The notes beneath the pieces are model-generated. The model worked only from the letters and a program-made list of their open reading frames with translations, was not told where the DNA came from and did no database searches. Source: JANOBJ01 sp031411575 (lineage in GTDB: Bacteria; Pseudomonadota; Gammaproteobacteria; Burkholderiales; Burkholderiaceae_C). Taken from it: a stretch of DNA of 6,545 nt. A program made the translations under genes and the position numbers. This document shows, in pieces, positions 4,719 to 6,545 of the stretch; the first letter of the stretch is position 1; each line of letters begins with the position of its first letter. The stretch covers positions 1 through 6,545 of the forward strand of contig JANOBJ010000012.1 in NCBI GenBank assembly GCA_031411575.1. The letters are read 5' to 3'.

Positions 4719-4743
4719 GTTTGCTACAAGTATGATAGCAAAC
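4719..4743. repeat. Intergenic hairpin GTTTGCTA-N9-TAGCAAAC
   Basis: An eight-base perfect stem with a nine-base loop (4727-4735), in the gap between the convergent exporter and hydrolase genes. It belongs with the GCTA...TAGC elements at 1174 and 6014 and fits the AT-rich palindromes I recall between Comamonadaceae genes. It may serve as a bidirectional transcript end. Confidence 0.5.
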
Positions 4744-4771
4744 TATGACCAGTATAAGCGGACAAGAAGGC

Positions 4772-4798
4772 GGTTTTAGCTTCAAAACCCGGTTTTGA
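4772..4798. terminator. Possible bidirectional terminator with alternative hairpins
   Basis: TCAAAACC (4782-4789), C, GGTTTTGA (4791-4798) is a 17-base palindrome. GGTTTT at 4772-4777 can pair with the same AAAACC (4784-4789), giving an alternative stem. It lies 28 bases beyond the end of the minus-strand hydrolase gene and follows the + strand exporter, where a shared terminator is expected. No pure T-run follows on either strand, so confidence is low. Confidence 0.35.
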
Positions 4799-4825
4799 CG
4801 CCCCGTTAGTCCGCCACCCGTTCGC

Positions 4826-5635
4826 TCACGGCCGAGGGCTCCGCATCCACCCGACCATCGCGTCCACCGCCTCCTGCTCCATGCCGATGAAGCCGTGCCA
4901 GTGCAGCGGCCCGCAGGGGTCGCCGCTGGGGTTGGCGCCGGCGTCCACCAGCATGAGCTTTTTGACCGGCGCGTTGGTCAGGCCCTTGAGGATGTTGGGC
5001 GCCTCGTGCGGCAGGGTCGAGGCGCAGGCGTCGCGGGCATGGTGAACCACCAGTACGGGCAGGCGGATGGCAGCGAGGTTCTGCTTGGGCACGGCGTCGG
5101 GCTGGCGGTAACTGACGATGCTCGACGTGAGCACTGCGCCGGCAATGGCCGAGTCTTGCAGGCGGATGGCGGCGATGGTGGCCGAGCCGGTGCCGCGGCT
5201 GGTGCCGATCAGCCAGACCGACGCGGGCGAGGACGCCGCGCCCAGTGTCTTGAGGTGCTCGAGCACGCCACGGATGTCAGCCAGGTGCGCGTCGCCGATG
5301 CGGTCGGTGGGGCTGATGCCTTCAGAGTCGCTCGGCCGCCCGAAAATTGCCACGTTGAAGCCCTGCGCGGTGAACAGCGCTGCCGAACGCACCAGAAAGT
5401 TGGCGCTGGTGGCGCGGCCATCTTCGACCTTGCCAAAGCCGCCAGTGCCACCGGGAAACAGCAGCACCGTGCCGCCCGCGCCGGCCACTGGCTCCCAGAA
5501 CAGCGTGGTGTCGACGCCCGGGCGCGTGGGCACCTTGAGGAGTGTGCCGGCATGCACGGCGCCGGCCCACAGCCACTGGGCGGCGAGCAGCAGCGCGACA
5601 AGCGCGTGGAGCTTCGCAAAACAGAACGGGTACAT
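4826..5635 (-). CDS. Exported alpha/beta hydrolase (dienelactone hydrolase-like)
   Basis: A 269-residue protein with an N-terminal signal peptide: basic and hydrophobic stretch at 8-24, with AVHAG at 26-30 giving a likely cleavage after A29. It should act in the periplasm. The mature part has an alpha/beta hydrolase fold: LLFPGGTGGFG (58-68) is the oxyanion-hole strand and loop, G144-T-S-R-G148 is the nucleophile elbow with Ser146, D202 in HHARDAC or D231 in LVDAG is the candidate acid, and H247 in HWHGF the likely catalytic histidine. C204 and C241 may form a disulfide, sensible for a periplasmic enzyme. The ATG at 5635 is chosen because the signal peptide starts there; a longer frame upstream is uncharacteristic. 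The substrate is unknown. It is divergent to the DUF2789 gene and convergent to the exporter. Codon use is strongly GC-biased, as in the core genome. Confidence 0.9.
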   Translation of the reverse strand: MYPFCFAKLHALVALLLAAQWLWAGAVHAGTLLKVPTRPGVDTTLFWEPVAGAGGTVLLFPGGTGGFGKVEDGRATSANFLVRSAALFTAQGFNVAIFGRPSDSEGISPTDRIGDAHLADIRGVLEHLKTLGAASSPASVWLIGTSRGTGSATIAAIRLQDSAIAGAVLTSSIVSYRQPDAVPKQNLAAIRLPVLVVHHARDACASTLPHEAPNILKGLTNAPVKKLMLVDAGANPSGDPCGPLHWHGFIGMEQEAVDAMVGWMRSPRP

Positions 5636-5773
5636 CGGCTCGATTCTGCGCCGGCTGTTGCATTGAGTGCGCAACTGCACAGCCGCTGGCTGCACAGTCA
5701 CTACACTGGCCCAAGACGTGCCCGCCAGCCCCTTTGACCCGCCAGCCGATTCGACCCGCCAGGAGAAGCCACC
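5636..5773. promoter_or_regulatory. Divergent intergenic region with a CTGCACAG direct repeat
   Basis: This 138-base gap must hold the promoters of both the hydrolase (-) and DUF2789 (+) genes. CTGCACAG occurs twice in the same orientation (5675-5682 and 5690-5697), starts 15 bases apart, and could be a regulator site. TACACT (5702-5707) is a possible + strand -10, but no convincing -35 is seen. AGGAG (5761-5765) is the DUF2789 ribosome-binding site. Confidence 0.4.
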
Positions 5774-6010
5774 ATGGACACCACCCCGCACAACCTACAG
5801 AGCCTGTTCGCCCAGTTGGGCCTTCGCGGCGACAAGCACGCGATCAACGCGTTTCTGGCCGGCCACCGGCTTACCAGCGGCACCTTGCTGCCCGACGCGC
5901 CGTTCTGGAACGCCGGACAGTCGCAGTTTCTGCGCGAGGCGCTGGCGCTGGACTCCGACTGGGCCGAGTTGGCCGACGAACTGGCGATGCTGCTGAGCCA
6001 GCCACGCTGA
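5774..6010 (+). CDS. DUF2789 family protein
   Basis: A 78-residue small soluble protein matching the DUF2789 pattern: an early L-x-x-L-F-A-Q-L-G-L segment (8-17), an AINAFLAGHRL helix (23-33), the L-L-P-D-A-P-F-W core (38-45), and a closing acidic helix FLREALALDSDWAELADELA (52-71). Length is typical for the family. Function is not established; members are small helical proteins often found beside metabolic genes in beta- and gammaproteobacteria. The ATG has AGGAG eight bases upstream, a good ribosome-binding site. It is transcribed away from the hydrolase gene and converges on the dehydratase-like gene, with a short hairpin (6014-6032) directly after its stop. Nothing links it specifically to either neighbour. 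Confidence 0.9.
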   Translation: MDTTPHNLQSLFAQLGLRGDKHAINAFLAGHRLTSGTLLPDAPFWNAGQSQFLREALALDSDWAELADELAMLLSQPR

Positions 6011-6013
6011 AAT

Positions 6014-6032
6014 TGCTATCTATTCAGTAGCA
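6014..6032. repeat. Short hairpin TGCTA-N9-TAGCA between convergent genes
   Basis: TGCTA (6014-6018) and TAGCA (6028-6032) flank a nine-base loop, four bases after the DUF2789 stop and about 35 bases before the end of the convergent minus-strand gene. It has the same core and loop length as the element at 4719. It is probably the third member of this palindrome family in the window and may end transcripts. Confidence 0.45.
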
Positions 6033-6067
6033 CCCCAAGACCATTTGACGAGGACCTGGGGCACGTT

Positions 6068-6545
6068 TTATTCAGAACCGAGCCGTTTGGACGGCAGCGT
6101 GGCCTCCACCGCCGGCAAATCCACCATCACCGGCTGGCCGGGCGTGGTGCAGCCGGTGTCGCAGCATTTGCCGGGCTGTCGGTTCTGCGTGATGGCGCGG
6201 GCCGGGTTGTGCGGGGCGGCGGCGGGTGAGCCGTCGGCGGCGATGCCGCGCTCGAGCAGGCGTTCGACCAGTTCGACCTTGTTACCGATGGGATAGTGGC
6301 GGTAAATCTCCTGCTTCATGGCGGCCGGTGAGCCGCCGCCGTGCAGGCTGATCACGCTGTACCAGCCGCCCTGGTAGCCGGCGGTCAGGTCTTCGATGAA
6401 GCGGGCGGTCTCGATGCGCTGCTCGTACGGCACATCCGGGTTGGCGCGCAGCACTTCAGACAGCTTCGCGCCGGTCTCTGGGTTGTGGTCTTCGTCAGGG
6501 CCGGGCAGGGTGACGATCAGGCCGCCGCTGACGTAATGCGCAATG
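6068..6545 (-). CDS. 4-hydroxybutyryl-CoA dehydratase / HpaB-family protein, C-terminal part
   Basis: The frame runs in from the right edge (first full codon ends at 6544) and gives about 158 residues of the C-terminus. It carries LIVTLPGPDEDHNPE, then P-Y-E-Q-R-I-E-T-A-R-F-I-E-D-L-T-A-G, GGWYSVISLHGGGSP and KVELVERLLERGI, all typical of the flavin/iron-sulfur 4-hydroxybutyryl-CoA dehydratase (AbfD-like) and 4-hydroxyphenylacetate 3-hydroxylase superfamily. The HGGGSP segment favours the dehydratase/vinylacetyl-CoA isomerase branch. The iron-sulfur ligands known for AbfD lie further upstream and are outside the window, so activity cannot be judged. After the conserved core there is an extra tail of about 55 residues with KCCDTGC, absent from the clostridial enzyme as I recall it. 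The gene converges with DUF2789. The GTG at 6454 is an internal codon, not the start. Confidence 0.85.
   Translation of the reverse strand, partial: IAHYVSGGLIVTLPGPDEDHNPETGAKLSEVLRANPDVPYEQRIETARFIEDLTAGYQGGWYSVISLHGGGSPAAMKQEIYRHYPIGNKVELVERLLERGIAADGSPAAAPHNPARAITQNRQPGKCCDTGCTTPGQPVMVDLPAVEATLPSKRLGSE

Noticed and set aside
4366..4785. 139-codon minus-strand frame across the exporter 3' end and repeat B
   Set aside because: A related peptide appears opposite repeat A only because the DNA repeat is shared; the two frames diverge beyond the repeat and have no family match.
4805..4811. GTTAGTC as the right end of an attC starting at 4533
   Set aside because: The span would be about 280 bases, longer than usual attC sites, and it is interrupted by an unrelated palindrome; kept only as a remote possibility.
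4895..5737. 280-codon + strand frame opposite the exported hydrolase
   Set aside because: The minus strand has a signal peptide, a GxSxG motif and a catalytic histidine, so the + frame is a codon-bias shadow.
1..6545. CRISPR arrays, tRNA or rRNA genes, transposase or integrase genes
   Set aside because: No regularly spaced repeats, tRNA-like cloverleaf, rRNA-like segment, or transposase/recombinase motif was seen on either strand.

Overview
The base composition (very GC-rich coding sequence with GC-biased third positions), the gene families and several short intergenic palindromes point to a betaproteobacterium of the order Burkholderiales, most likely Comamonadaceae (the Acidovorax, Hydrogenophaga and Polaromonas neighbourhood). 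This is inferred from recalled family and repeat patterns, not from a search.

Layout. Positions 1-218 are odd, partly alternating purine/pyrimidine DNA. They lead into a DCC (DUF393)-COQ7 fusion gene on + (219-1064) whose DCC start looks damaged. Positions 1065-1668 hold no intact gene: there is a Comamonadaceae-type repeat, a small hairpin, and the N-terminal stub of a GNAT acetyltransferase on the minus strand. From 1669 to about 4800 every recognisable gene lies on +. In order these are an unrecognised 153-aa protein, a HEPN-domain protein with an intact R-x4-H motif, a VapB/VapC toxin-antitoxin pair, and a LysE/RhtB amino-acid exporter. This block has the look of an accessory insertion. 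Its genes are compact and use less extreme codons. The first gene is bounded by inverted core-like heptamers, the junction between the first two genes folds like an integron attC site, and a ~95-bp repeat occurs just behind both the HEPN gene and the lysE-type gene. From 4826 the window returns to ordinary, very GC-rich chromosomal genes: an exported alpha/beta hydrolase on -, a DUF2789 protein on +, and the C-terminal part of a 4-hydroxybutyryl-CoA dehydratase/HpaB-type protein on -, running off the right edge.

How the genes may work together. VapB and VapC form a classical autoregulated pair, and a palindrome overlapping the vapB ribosome-binding site is visible. The 153-aa and HEPN genes are linked by a tiny overlapping reading frame (ATG inside the end of the first gene, ATGA overlap with the second), which suggests translational coupling and possibly a two-gene toxin/defence-like module. 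That function is inference. The most notable part of the window is the cassette-like architecture of 1659-2894, found without any visible integrase.
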